A stretch of 64,000 bases of DNA. It comes from DASSSQ01 sp963839285. GTDB lineage: Bacteria; Actinomycetota; Thermoleophilia; Gaiellales; Gaiellaceae. The position numbers and the translations under genes were made by a program. Location: the NCBI GenBank assembly GCA_963839285.1, contig CAWIUN010000022.1:114559-178558 (forward strand), in the 5' to 3' direction. The notes under the pieces are model-generated. The model was given only the letters and a program-made list of their open reading frames with translations, did no database searches and was not told the DNA's origin. Positions 9,818-18,617 of this stretch are shown one piece after another; the stretch's first letter is position 1; each line of letters starts with the position of its first letter.

Positions 9818-10597
9818 CTACATGCCCATCGCGTGGTACCCCGCGTCGACGTGGAACGTCGTCGCGGAGACGTTCGCCGCCTCGTCCGAGAGCAGGAAGG
9901 CGGCGGCGGCGCCGACGTCGGCCGCCTCGATCTGGCGGTGCAGCGGCGCGCGCTCCTCGAACATCGACTCCATCGTCGTGAAGCCGGCGATCGAGCGGGC
10001 CGCGAGCGTCCGCACCGGGCCGGCCGAGACGGCGTTGACGCGGATGTTCTTCCGACCGAGGTCCCAGGCGAGGTACTTGACCGACGCGTCGAGCGTGGCC
10101 TTGGCGACGCCCATGACGTTGTAGTGCGGGACGGCGCGCTCGCCGCCGAGGTAGGTCATCGTCACGATCGAGCCGCCGCCGGCGGCCTCCATCAGCGGCT
10201 CGGCCGCGCGCGAGCAGGCGACGAGCGAGTAGGCGCTGATGTCGACCGCGAGCCAGAAGCGCTCCCGCGGCGTGTCGACGAAGCGGCCCTCGAGGTCCTC
10301 GGCGGCGGCGAAGGCGACCGAGTGGACGAGCAGGTCGAGCTCGCCGCCCCAGAGCTCGCCGACCTCGGCGAAGACGCGGGCGACGTCGTCGTCGGAGCGG
10401 ACGTCGCACTCGGTCACGAGCGGGCTCGAGACGGAGCCTGCGAGCTCGCGGACGCCCTTCTCGATCCGCTCGCCCTGGTAGGTGAACGCGAGCTGCGCGC
10501 CCTCGTCGGCGAGCCGCTTCGCGATCGCCCACGCGATCGAACGGCGGTTCGCGACGCCGAGCACCAGTGCCCGCTTCCCCTCGAATCGGCCCGCCAC
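9818..10597 (-). CDS. fabI: Enoyl-[acyl-carrier-protein] reductase FabI
   Basis: A 259-residue short-chain dehydrogenase-fold enzyme that performs the last reduction of fatty acid elongation with NADH. Diagnostic FabI features are the N-terminal KRALVLGVANRRSIAWAIAK (the GVAN variant of the Gly-rich nucleotide site), VHSVAFA, and the catalytic Tyr/Lys in HYNVMGVAKATLD with the Tyr-x6-Lys spacing of FabI. The product ends with DAGYHAMGM. The GTG start at 10597 has TAGACT 8 nt upstream and no Shine-Dalgarno site, consistent with a leaderless transcript. It is divergent from the secreted subtilase gene. Confidence 0.96.
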   Translation of the reverse strand: MAGRFEGKRALVLGVANRRSIAWAIAKRLADEGAQLAFTYQGERIEKGVRELAGSVSSPLVTECDVRSDDDVARVFAEVGELWGGELDLLVHSVAFAAAEDLEGRFVDTPRERFWLAVDISAYSLVACSRAAEPLMEAAGGGSIVTMTYLGGERAVPHYNVMGVAKATLDASVKYLAWDLGRKNIRVNAVSAGPVRTLAARSIAGFTTMESMFEERAPLHRQIEAADVGAAAAFLLSDEAANVSATTFHVDAGYHAMGM

Positions 10598-10637
10598 GGT
10601 GCGGGAGTCTACTTTCCTCGGCTACTGTTCGCGTCCC

Positions 10638-13600
10638 GTGCGGCTCCGGCTCCTGCTCCCCGTCGCCGCGGCCGCCGCCCTGACCGCGACCGCCGCCGCC
10701 TCCGCGGGCTTCGCCCCCGTCCGGCGCGACTTCGGCGAGCTGACCTACCCGCAGGTGCGCGCCGGGGTCGTCCACGTCCCGGCGGGACACGCCGCCGGTC
10801 GCGTCACGGTCGTCGTCGGGATGCCGCTGCCGCCGCTCGCGCAGCAGTTCGGGCGGACGCTCTCGTCCGCGGCGCGGACGCACCGCCTCGACGTCCGCAC
10901 GCAGGCCTCGCGCGCCTACCTGGCGCGGCTCTCGCGGGTGCAGCAGGCGGCCGTGCGCGAGCTCCGGACGGCGATCCCGAGCGCCGAGGTGACCCACCGC
11001 TACCGGATCGTCCTCGACGGCTTCTCCGTGACGCTGCCGGCCCGCAGCCTGCCGGCGCTGACGCGGCTCTCCTTCGCGGACGCGGTCTACCCGAGCGTCC
11101 GCTACACCGAGGCGACCAACCGCAGCCCGTCGATGATCGGCGCGACCGCGCTGCAGCGGCTGACGGGCGCCGACGGCAGCGGCATGAAGATCGCCGTCGT
11201 CGACACCGGCGTCGACCCGGCGAGCCCGTACCTCGACCCGGCCGGCTTCCAGTATCCGCTCGGCTTCCCGAAGGGCGGCGCCAAGTGGACGACGCCGAAG
11301 GTGATCGTCGCGCGCACGTTCCCCGGCCCCGGCTCGGGCAAGGCCGGCCGCGCCGCCTTCGACCCCTCCGAGCCGCACGGCACGCACGTCTCCGGGATCG
11401 CGGCCGGCGACGCGGGCACCGACGCGCCGGCCGGGCCCGACCACCCCGCCGTCTTCGGCCTCTCCGGCGTCGCGCCGAAGGCGTGGATCGGCAACTACCG
11501 CGTCTTCACCGTCCCGACCCCGATCGGGCACGTCGCCAACACGCCCGAGATCGTCGCCGCGTTCGAGTCCGCGGTCGCGGACGGCATGGACGTGATCAAC
11601 TTCTCCGGCGGCGGCGCGGCGACCGACCCGGCCAACGACGCGCTGATCCAGGCGGTCAAGAACGTCGCCGCCGCGGGCGTCGTGCCGGTGATCGCCGCCG
11701 GCAACGACCGCGACGACTACGGCGTCGGCACGGTCGGCTCGCCGGGCACCGCGCCCGACGCGATCGCCGTCGCGGCCGTCTCGAACACGCACGACTTCAT
11801 GCCGGCCGTCCGCGTGACCGCGGCCGGCGCGCCGCAGTTCCTGCAGCAGCTGCCGGTGATGCCCGCCGGGCAGCTGCCGTCGGCCTGGGGCAGCGTCGAC
11901 CAGACGCTCGTCGACGCGGGCTCGCTGACCGGCGCCGACGGCAAGCCCGTCGACCCCTACCTCTGCGGCCCGGCGGGGAACCCGAACGCGCTGACGCCCG
12001 CGCTGCCGTCCGGCTCGCTCTCCGGCGCGATCGTGCTCGTCGACCGCGGCATCTGCGCGTTCGTGACCAAGGCGTTCCGGGCCCGGGCGGCGGGCGCGGC
12101 CGGGATCCTGCTCGTCGACAACCGCCCCGGCGAGCCGAACGGGATCCCGACGCAGCTGCCGATCCCCGGCGGGATGGTCGCCGACCTCGACGGCGCCCGG
12201 CTGAAGGCGTTCACGGCGAAGACCGGCGGCCGGACGACGATCCGCGTCGGCGCGTCGGTGCAGGAGATCCCGACCGGCCGCGGCGGCACGATCACGAGCT
12301 TCTCGTCCGCCGGCCCGACCGACTTCGGCCACCGGCTGAAGCCGGACGTCTCCGCCCCGGGCGGGCAGATCCTCTCCTCGACGCCGCCGCTGACGACCGG
12401 CTCCACGTTCTCGGTCTTCGACGGGACGTCGATGGCGACGCCGCACGTCGCGGGCGCGGCGGCGCTGCTGCTCGAGCTGCATCGCGGCTGGACGTCCGAG
12501 CAGGTCAAGTCGGCGCTCGTCTCGACCGCCGGACCGGCCTGGGCGGACACCGCGCAGACCGCCGAGGCGCCGGTGCTGCTCGGCGGCGGCGGGCTCGTCG
12601 ACCTGCCGGCGGCGAGCGACCCGCAGGTCTTCACCGACCCGTCGTCGCTCTCCTTCGCCGACCTCGACGTCAGCGGCGGCGCGCAGCGCCGGCCGCTGCT
12701 CCTGACCGTCTCGGACGCGGGCGGCGGCGCCGGCAGCTGGCAGCTCGAGCTGCGGCCGCAGACCGTCAGCGCGGGCGCGTCGCTCGTGCTGCCCGGCAGC
12801 GTCGACGTCGGCCCCGGCGGCATCGTCTCGATCCCGGTCGCCGCGACCGCCGCCGCCGACGCCGCGGTGGGCACGAACCAGGGCTTCGTCGTCCTCCGCA
12901 AGGGCGACGTCGAGCGCCGCGTCCCCTACGCCTTCTTCGTCACCCGGCCGCAGCTGCCGCTCGACGCGCACCCGGTCCCGCTGAAGAAGCTCCAGAGCGG
13001 CGACACCCGCCTCGGAGCCTCGCGCGCCTCGCTCTACTGCTGCCCGGCCGCTCCCTTCGGCCCGGCGCCGAGCTACACGGGCCGGCCGATGAACGAGACG
13101 GGCGCCGAGAAGGTCTACACCCTCCGCGTCGACCGGCCCGTCGCGAACGCGGGCGTCTCGGTGATCGAGGAGACGGCCGGCTCGCTCGTCCATCCGTGGT
13201 TCCTCGGCTCGCTCGACGAGAACGACGTCCAGGGCTACGCCGGCACGCCGGTCAACGTCAACGACCTGATGTACGACGCGCGGGCCGACATCGGCGCCGC
13301 CGGCGTCGTCTTCCCGCGCCAGCAGACCTTCTACGTCTCGGTCGACTCCGGCGTCGACGTCTTCACCGGGCGCGCGCTCGGCGGCCGCTACCTGCTGAAC
13401 GCCTGGGTCGACGACGTGACGCCGCCCGCGATGCGACTCCTGACGACGACGGTGACCGCGGGGCGGCCCGCGCTCGTGGCGCAGGTGGTCGACGCGCAGT
13501 CGGGCGTCGACCCGCTCTCGCTGGTGCTCGCCTACCGCCGCATCCTGCTCGGCGCCTCCGCCTACGACCCGGTCAGCGGCCTCGCGCTCTTCTCGATCCC

Positions 13601-14018
13601 CGCGGACGCGCCGACGCTGCCGAAGGGGCGCACCGCCGCCACGGTCGTCGCCTCCGACTTCCAGGAGACGAAGAACGTCAGCACCTTCGGCGACAACGTG
13701 ATGCCGAACACCGCCTACCGCGACGTCAGGATCAGGGCGGTCGCGCGGCCGACGGTCACCTGGCTGACGCCGGACGCGGGCCGCTGCGTGCGCGGCACGA
13801 CCGACCTCGCCGTCGCCGCCGGCGCGCCCGCGAAGGTGCGCGAGGTGCGCTTCTTCGACGGCGGCAAGCGGATCGGCGTCGTCCGCAAGGGCTCGACGAT
13901 CTACAGCCTCGCCTGGAAGGCGACGGGCGCCGGCCGCCACGTGCTGCGGGCGGTGGTCGAGGACGTCAAGGGCCGCACGGCGTCGTCGACGCGCCGGGTC
14001 CGGGTCGGCTGCAAGTAG
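10638..14018 (+). CDS. Secreted subtilisin-like serine protease with PA-domain insertion
   Basis: A large (1126-residue) exported S8 protease. The GTG start at 10638 gives a clean signal peptide (VRLRLLLPVAAAAALTATAA). A propeptide-like region precedes the catalytic domain. The triad is Asp ~189 (VVDTGVDP), His ~247 (HGTHVSGIAAG) and Ser ~598 (DGTSMATPHVAGAAALL). A protease-associated domain (GAIVLVDRGICAFVTKAF, GAAGILLVDN) is inserted between His and Ser, as in fungal/plant-type and actinobacterial lactocepin-like subtilases. About 500 residues of beta-rich C-terminal domains follow, with no visible membrane or sortase anchor. TACTGT lies 9 nt before the GTG. This long gene has no frame break. 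Confidence 0.93.
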   Translation: MRLRLLLPVAAAAALTATAAASAGFAPVRRDFGELTYPQVRAGVVHVPAGHAAGRVTVVVGMPLPPLAQQFGRTLSSAARTHRLDVRTQASRAYLARLSRVQQAAVRELRTAIPSAEVTHRYRIVLDGFSVTLPARSLPALTRLSFADAVYPSVRYTEATNRSPSMIGATALQRLTGADGSGMKIAVVDTGVDPASPYLDPAGFQYPLGFPKGGAKWTTPKVIVARTFPGPGSGKAGRAAFDPSEPHGTHVSGIAAGDAGTDAPAGPDHPAVFGLSGVAPKAWIGNYRVFTVPTPIGHVANTPEIVAAFESAVADGMDVINFSGGGAATDPANDALIQAVKNVAAAGVVPVIAAGNDRDDYGVGTVGSPGTAPDAIAVAAVSNTHDFMPAVRVTAAGAPQFLQQLPVMPAGQLPSAWGSVDQTLVDAGSLTGADGKPVDPYLCGPAGNPNALTPALPSGSLSGAIVLVDRGICAFVTKAFRARAAGAAGILLVDNRPGEPNGIPTQLPIPGGMVADLDGARLKAFTAKTGGRTTIRVGASVQEIPTGRGGTITSFSSAGPTDFGHRLKPDVSAPGGQILSSTPPLTTGSTFSVFDGTSMATPHVAGAAALLLELHRGWTSEQVKSALVSTAGPAWADTAQTAEAPVLLGGGGLVDLPAASDPQVFTDPSSLSFADLDVSGGAQRRPLLLTVSDAGGGAGSWQLELRPQTVSAGASLVLPGSVDVGPGGIVSIPVAATAAADAAVGTNQGFVVLRKGDVERRVPYAFFVTRPQLPLDAHPVPLKKLQSGDTRLGASRASLYCCPAAPFGPAPSYTGRPMNETGAEKVYTLRVDRPVANAGVSVIEETAGSLVHPWFLGSLDENDVQGYAGTPVNVNDLMYDARADIGAAGVVFPRQQTFYVSVDSGVDVFTGRALGGRYLLNAWVDDVTPPAMRLLTTTVTAGRPALVAQVVDAQSGVDPLSLVLAYRRILLGASAYDPVSGLALFSIPADAPTLPKGRTAATVVASDFQETKNVSTFGDNVMPNTAYRDVRIRAVARPTVTWLTPDAGRCVRGTTDLAVAAGAPAKVREVRFFDGGKRIGVVRKGSTIYSLAWKATGAGRHVLRAVVEDVKGRTASSTRRVRVGCK

Positions 14019-14029
14019 CATCGCCCTCG

Positions 14030-14642
14030 ATGGAGTTCCGGGAGATCCTGCGGCGGCGGCGCATGGTCCGCAGCTTCACGGCCGAGCCGGTCGACCGGGA
14101 GGCGCTGGAGCGGATCCTCGCCACGGTGCGGCGCGCGCCGACCGCCGGCTTCAGCCAGGGGCAGCGGCTGCTCGTCGTCACCGAGCCGGAGCTGCGGCGG
14201 CAGATCGCGGAGCTGGCGGGCGAGGCCGACTGGATCGCCCGCGGCAACGAGCCGTGGATCTCGACGGCCCCGGTGCACGTCTTCCAGCTGGTGCGCGAGG
14301 CCGACTACCACGAGCGCTACCAGCGCCCGGACAAGCTCGCGGTCACCGGCGGCGTCGAGGTCACGTGGCCCGTGCCGTACTGGTTCGTCGACGCGGGCGC
14401 GCTGATGTCGCTGCTCTTGCTGGCGACGATCGACGAGGGGCTCGCGGCCGGGTTCTTCGGGCTCGAGCCGCCGAAGGACGCGCAGGCGAAGGAGCTGCTC
14501 GGCGTGCCCGGCCGAGCTCGCCCTCGTCGGCGCGCTGACGCTCGGCCATCCGGCCGACGACGCCCGCTCGAGCGAGCGGGCGAGCCGGCTGACCCAGGCG
14601 CGCAAGCCGCTCGACGAGCTCGTGCGCTGGGAACGCTGGTGA
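14030..14642 (+). CDS. Nitroreductase-family flavoprotein, one frameshift
   Basis: About 203 residues after correction. The N-terminus MEFREILRRRRMVRSFTAEP is the standard nitroreductase FMN-binding start, and the core has RRAPTAGFSQGQRLLVV and DEGLAAGFFGLE. An extra G near 14510 throws the reading out just before the C-terminus. The restored end reads ELALVGALTLGHPADD and then QARKPLDELVRWERW with a TGA at 14640-14642. TAGCAT sits 8 nt upstream of the ATG and overlaps the stop codon of the subtilase, so it may have its own leaderless promoter. The SDR gene starts within its stop codon. Confidence 0.85.
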
Positions 14643-15412
14643 GCGCGGCGGGGCCGGTCGCCGTCGTCACCGGCGCGTCGTCGGGGATCGGCGAGGCGAT
14701 CGCGCGGGCCCTCGCCGGGCGCGGCTACCGCTGCGTCCTGCTGGCGCGCCGGGAGGAGCGGCTGCGGGCGCTCGCCGAGCAGGTCGGCGGCGAGTTCGAG
14801 GTCTGCGACGTCTCGGAGCGCGAGCAGGTCGAGCAGGTCGCCGCGCGCGTGCTCGAGCGGCACCCGCAGGTGAAGCTGCTCGTCAACAACGCCGGGATCG
14901 CCGCGCGCACGAGCTTCTTCGGCGGCGAGTCGGAGCGGATCGAGGCGGTCGTCCGCGTCAACTACCTCGGCACCGTCTGGGCGACGCGGGCCTTCCTGCC
15001 GGGCCTCGAGGCGGCGGCGCCGGCCGACGTCGTCGACGTCGTCTCGGTCGCCGGCCTCGTCGCGGTCGGCGGCGGCGGGCCCTACGCGGCGTCCAAGCAC
15101 GCGCAGCTCGCCTTCTCGCGCGGCGTCCAGCCGGAGCTCGCCCGCCGCGGCGTCCGCGTCCACACGGTCTGCCCCGGGTTCGTCGAGACCGAGGGCTTCC
15201 CGCAGGACCGCTTCACGCGCAACCCGCTCCTGCGCCGCTTCGTCCCGGGCCCGGAGTACGTCGCGACGCACGTGCTGCGCGCGGTCGACCGCAACCTGCG
15301 CGAGATCGTGATCCCGTGGTGGTACCGGCCGCTCGCCTTCCTGCCGACGGTCGCGCCGGGCCTCGTCGCCCGCGTGCTGGAGCGCGTCGGCCCCTCCCGC
15401 GTCCACTCCTAG
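14639..15412 (+). CDS. Short-chain dehydrogenase/reductase
   Basis: A classical SDR of 257 residues. It has the Rossmann motif TGASSGIGEAIARALAGRG, the NNAGIA motif, and the active-site Tyr/Lys in PYAASKHAQLAF. The catalytic Ser region reads VVSVAGLVAVGGG. The GTG start (14639) overlaps the TGA of the nitroreductase gene, so the two are coupled. The substrate cannot be predicted. The last 40 residues are hydrophobic (WWYRPLAFLPTVAPGLVARV), as in SDRs of the DltE/membrane-associated type. Confidence 0.9.
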   Translation: MSAAGPVAVVTGASSGIGEAIARALAGRGYRCVLLARREERLRALAEQVGGEFEVCDVSEREQVEQVAARVLERHPQVKLLVNNAGIAARTSFFGGESERIEAVVRVNYLGTVWATRAFLPGLEAAAPADVVDVVSVAGLVAVGGGGPYAASKHAQLAFSRGVQPELARRGVRVHTVCPGFVETEGFPQDRFTRNPLLRRFVPGPEYVATHVLRAVDRNLREIVIPWWYRPLAFLPTVAPGLVARVLERVGPSRVHS

Positions 15413-15459
15413 CCCGGAGCCTTCCGGAGCTTTCCGGCCGTGCGCCGTCCGCGCCCGAG

Positions 15460-16163
15460 TCAGAGGCCGGGCTTGCGGAGGACGTACCAGCCGTACTCGG
15501 CCGTGTAGTCGCTCGGCGCCAGGCCGCGGGCGCGCTCGCGGTCCTCGCCCTCGCAGCCGGCCAGGTCGAGGTAGCGGTCGAGGTCGCGGCGGCTCGTGCT
15601 CGAACTCGGCGCGGACGAGGGCGAGGCCGTTCGCGTCGAAGAGGCCGCGCAGGTCGACGTCGGCGAGCACGCGGGTCGTCGACGCGTCGCGGGCCCGCTC
15701 GAAGCGGTTGAGCTCGATCGCCGCCAGCGAGTCGATCGGCGCGATCTGGTCGAGGACGAGCATCGTCCCGCCGGGGCGCAGCACGCGCACCGCCTCGGCG
15801 ACGACGAGCTCGGGCCGGGCCACGTGGTGGAGCGTGCGGGCGGTCGTGACCAGGTCGAAGACGCCCGGCGGGAACGGCAGCGCCGCGGCGTCGCCCTCGA
15901 CGAACTCGGCGTTCGCCGGCGCCCGGCTGCGGGCCTCGGCGAGCAGCTCGGGCACGACGTCGATGCCCACGACCTCGCGCACGTGCGGCGCGAGCGCGAG
16001 CGCGAGGGCGCCGGCTCCCGTGCCGACGTCGAGCACGCGCTCGTCGCCCGAGAGCGGAAGCAGCCGCAGCAGCGTCGCCTCCGTCCGCGGCCGCGCGCGC
16101 GTCCTGCAGCGCCGCGACGCGGTCAGCGGTCGCGCCGAAGCGCCTCTGCACTGCGTCGGACAA
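15460..16163 (-). CDS. Class I SAM-dependent methyltransferase (UbiE/type 11-like), two frameshifts
   Basis: After correction this is ~233 residues. The N-terminus is MSDAVQRRFGATADRVAALQ. The SAM-binding motif I is RVLDVGTGAGALALALAPHV, the acidic residue lies in VVGIDVVPE, and motif II is FPPGVFDLVTTARTLHHVAR, all typical of methyltransferase_11. The C-terminus DYTAEYGWYVLRKPGL appears only if one extra base near 15590 is removed. Another extra base lies near 16091. A TTG start is assumed. It overlaps the end of the CCA-family gene by 41 bp and sits last in the alr - CCA-like - methyltransferase run. The substrate is unknown. Confidence 0.8.
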
Positions 16164-17170
16164 GCTCCTGCGCCTCCTCTCGCGTCGAGACCGTCCCTGC
16201 GGCCCGCTCCTCCGCTATCTCCTCGAGCATACGACCGATCTCCGGCCCCGGCGAGAGGCCCAGCTCGTCGCCGCGCAGGAGCGGCTCGGCCGGCTCCGCT
16301 CCTCCGGGCCGCGCGCACCGCCTCGGCGAGCCCGGGCGCGTGCACGTAGGAGAGCGCCTCGAGCGCCCACGGCTCGGTCCGGCGCCGGAAGCGGTGGATC
16401 GCGCGCGGCGAGCCGTCCCGCGGGCGCCTCGGCCTCGCAGCAGCGCGTGCGCGTAGCGGCGCAGCTCGTTCGAGATCGGCCAGCGCTCGAGCCCGGCGCC
16501 GAAGGCGGCGACGAGCAGGAAGTCCGGCGAGTCGAGCAGGTCCGGCTCGCGCAGCCGCGCAGCCGAGCCGCCGAGCGCCTCGAGCAGCCCGAGCTCGTCG
16601 AGGCGCAGCCAGCCGGCCGGCGAGAGCCGCCGCAGCTCGCCGAGCACCCGCTCGCCCGCCGGCTCCGCCCGCCCGCGCCGCGCCTGCGCGCACGAGGGTC
16701 TCCGTGCCCTCGTCCAGCCGGAAGCCGAGCTCGTCCTCGAGCCGGACGGCGCGCAGGAGCCGCAGCGGGTCGTCGTCGAAGACGTGCCCGGAGACGGCCC
16801 GCAGCAGCTTCCGCTCGAGGTCGCGGCGGCCGCCTGCGGGATCGACCGGCTCGCCGCCGGCGACGGGCAGCGCGATCGCGTTGATCGTGAAGTCGCGTCC
16901 GGCGAGGTCGGCCTCGATCGAGCCGCCCTGCAGCTCGACGAAGTCGACCGTGCGCCCGTCCTCGAGCGCGACCCGCCAGGCGCCGTGGCGCTGCGAGAGC
17001 GGGAACGGCGCCCCGCCGACGCGGCGCGCGTAGCGCCTCGCCGCGCGCTCCGAGCCCGTGCAGGCGACGTCGACGTCGACGACGGGACGGCCGAGCAGCT
17101 CGTCGCGGATCGCCCCGCCGACGAACCAGGCCGGCTCGCCGCGGAGCAGCTCGGAGACGGCCTCATCCAT
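16123..17170 (-). CDS. CCA-adding / poly(A) polymerase family nucleotidyltransferase, several frameshifts
   Basis: The N-terminal third is an unmistakable class II nucleotidyltransferase head. FVGGAIRDELLGRPVVDVDV holds the GG-x-RD and DxD metal site, followed by RRYARRVGGAPFPLSQRHGA and AGRDFTINAIA. The neck region DPLRLLRAVRLEDELGFRLD is also present. The rest (RVLGELRRLSPAGWLRLDEL, then GLLEALGG) is helical and lies in other frames. At least three breaks fall between ~16690 and ~16300. The total is ~350 residues, shorter than typical CCA enzymes (~400-480), and no HD domain is visible. It overlaps the alr stop by 8 bp. Whether it matures tRNA 3' ends or is a paralogue cannot be told from this window. 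Confidence 0.75.
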
Positions 17171-18182
17171 CGACGACGACCCGCCGCGCCCGCGCGGGCC
17201 CCGACTCGATCCCGCAGACGAGCTCGTAGGTGATCGTCCCCGCCACGCGCGCGTGCTCCTCGGCGAGGACGCCGCGGCCGAGCAGGACGACCGGCGCGCC
17301 GACCGGCAGCTCCCGCTCGAGCTCGACCGCGAAGGCGTCCATCGAGACGGTGCCGACGACCGGCCGCAGCTCGCCCGCGACCCGCACGCGCGTCCCGGTC
17401 AGGTCCCGCCGGAACCCGTCCGCGTAGCCCACCGGGACGATGCCGACCCACGTGTCGCGCTCGGCGACGAAGCGGCGCCCGTAGCCCGTGCCCTCGCCGG
17501 CGCGCAGCAGCTTCACCTGCGCCAGCTCGCTCGTCCACGTCAGCGCCGGCTCGAGGCCGTCCTCGGCCGGGTCGACGCCGAAGGGCGAGAGCCCGTAGAT
17601 CGCGATCCCGCAGCGGACGGCGTCGAGGCGCGACGCCGGCAGCCGCAGCGCCGCGGCCGAGTTGGCCGCGTGCCGCGTCAGGTGCGCGTAGGGCGCGGTC
17701 GCGGCGAGGAAGCGGTCGAGCTGCGCCTGCGCGAACCCGAGGTCGTCGTCGGCGGTCGCGAAATGCGTCATCAGCCCGACGACCTCGCCGGAGAGGACCG
17801 GCAGCTCGGCGAGCCCCCAGCGGCCCATGCCCGTGTCGAGCTTGACGTGCACGCGCACGCCCTCCGGGATCTCGCCGTCGCCGACGACGAGCTCGAGCCG
17901 GGCCTCGCGCGCCTGCCCGATCTCGCGGTTCGAGGCCGGGCCGAGCACGACGATCCGGACGCCGTCGAACTCGCGCCGCAGCTCGAGCGCCTCCGGCACC
18001 GTCGCGACGCAGAGGCCGGCCGCGCCCGCGCCGAGCGCCGCGCCCGCGACGTCGACGGCGCCGTGCCCGTAGCCGTCGGCCTTCACGACCGCCCAGAGCT
18101 CGGCTCCCTCGACCGCGCGCAGGAGCGTCCGCACGTTGCGGCGGACGGCGCCGAGATCGACGATCAGCTCCGAGCGGGCCAT
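17163..18182 (-). CDS. alr: Alanine racemase
   Basis: A 339-residue PLP enzyme making D-alanine for peptidoglycan. The PLP lysine is in WAVVKADGYGHGAVDVAG near the N-terminus. The second catalytic Tyr is in GIVPVGYADGFRRDLTG, preceded by GTGYGRRF. KLDTGMGRWG and NSAAALRLP are further family hallmarks. The start is set at ATG 18182 (MARSELIVDLGAVRRNVRTL) rather than the upstream 18224. TAGCAT lies 7 nt before that ATG, suggesting leaderless transcription. It is divergent from a GNAT gene with only 12 bp between the two start codons. Confidence 0.95.
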   Translation of the reverse strand: MARSELIVDLGAVRRNVRTLLRAVEGAELWAVVKADGYGHGAVDVAGAALGAGAAGLCVATVPEALELRREFDGVRIVVLGPASNREIGQAREARLELVVGDGEIPEGVRVHVKLDTGMGRWGLAELPVLSGEVVGLMTHFATADDDLGFAQAQLDRFLAATAPYAHLTRHAANSAAALRLPASRLDAVRCGIAIYGLSPFGVDPAEDGLEPALTWTSELAQVKLLRAGEGTGYGRRFVAERDTWVGIVPVGYADGFRRDLTGTRVRVAGELRPVVGTVSMDAFAVELERELPVGAPVVLLGRGVLAEEHARVAGTITYELVCGIESGPARARRVVVDG

Positions 18183-18194
18183 GCGCGCAATGCT

Positions 18195-18617
18195 ATGCAC
18201 GTGGCCCTGATCCGCCCCGCGCACCCCGACGAGGCGGCCGCCGTGCTCGAGCTCTGGCGGCTGGCCGGGAACGAGCCGACGCCGACGGACGACCTCGAGA
18301 CGGTCCGCGCGCTCGCCGCGCGCGGCGACGGCTCGCTGCTCGTCGCCGAGCTGGACGGCGCCCTCGTCGGCACGCTGATCGCCGCCTGGGACGGCTGGCG
18401 CGGCAGCTTCTACCGGCTCGCGGTCGCTCCGGGCCGCCGCCGCGGCGGGATCGCCGCCGCGCTCGTCGCCGAGGGCGAGCGCTCGCTACGGGAGCGCGGC
18501 GCCGTCCGCGCGACGGCGATCGTGCTCGACGGCCACGACGACGCGATCGGGTTCTGGGAGGCGGCGGGCTACGAGCGCCACGCGGGCGTGCGCCGCTACC
18601 GCCGGCTGCTCGGCTAG
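18195..18617 (+). CDS. GNAT-family N-acetyltransferase
   Basis: A 140-residue GNAT fold protein. The acetyl-CoA motif A is FYRLAVAPGRRRGGIAAALV (Q/R-x-x-G-x-A type), and motif B is IGFWEAAGYERHAGVRRYRR, similar to RimI-like single-domain acetyltransferases. The substrate is unknown. Its ATG is 12 bp from the divergent alr start. The final 4 bp overlap the 3' end of the NAD(P)HX repair gene on the other strand. Confidence 0.88.
   Translation: MHVALIRPAHPDEAAAVLELWRLAGNEPTPTDDLETVRALAARGDGSLLVAELDGALVGTLIAAWDGWRGSFYRLAVAPGRRRGGIAAALVAEGERSLRERGAVRATAIVLDGHDDAIGFWEAAGYERHAGVRRYRRLLG

Noticed and set aside
9759..14021. A 1420-codon minus-strand open frame opposite the subtilase, and similar giant open frames on both strands elsewhere
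   Set aside because: Their composition is Arg/Gly/Asp-heavy without motifs and they lie antisense or out of frame to well-recognised genes. High GC removes stop codons by chance.
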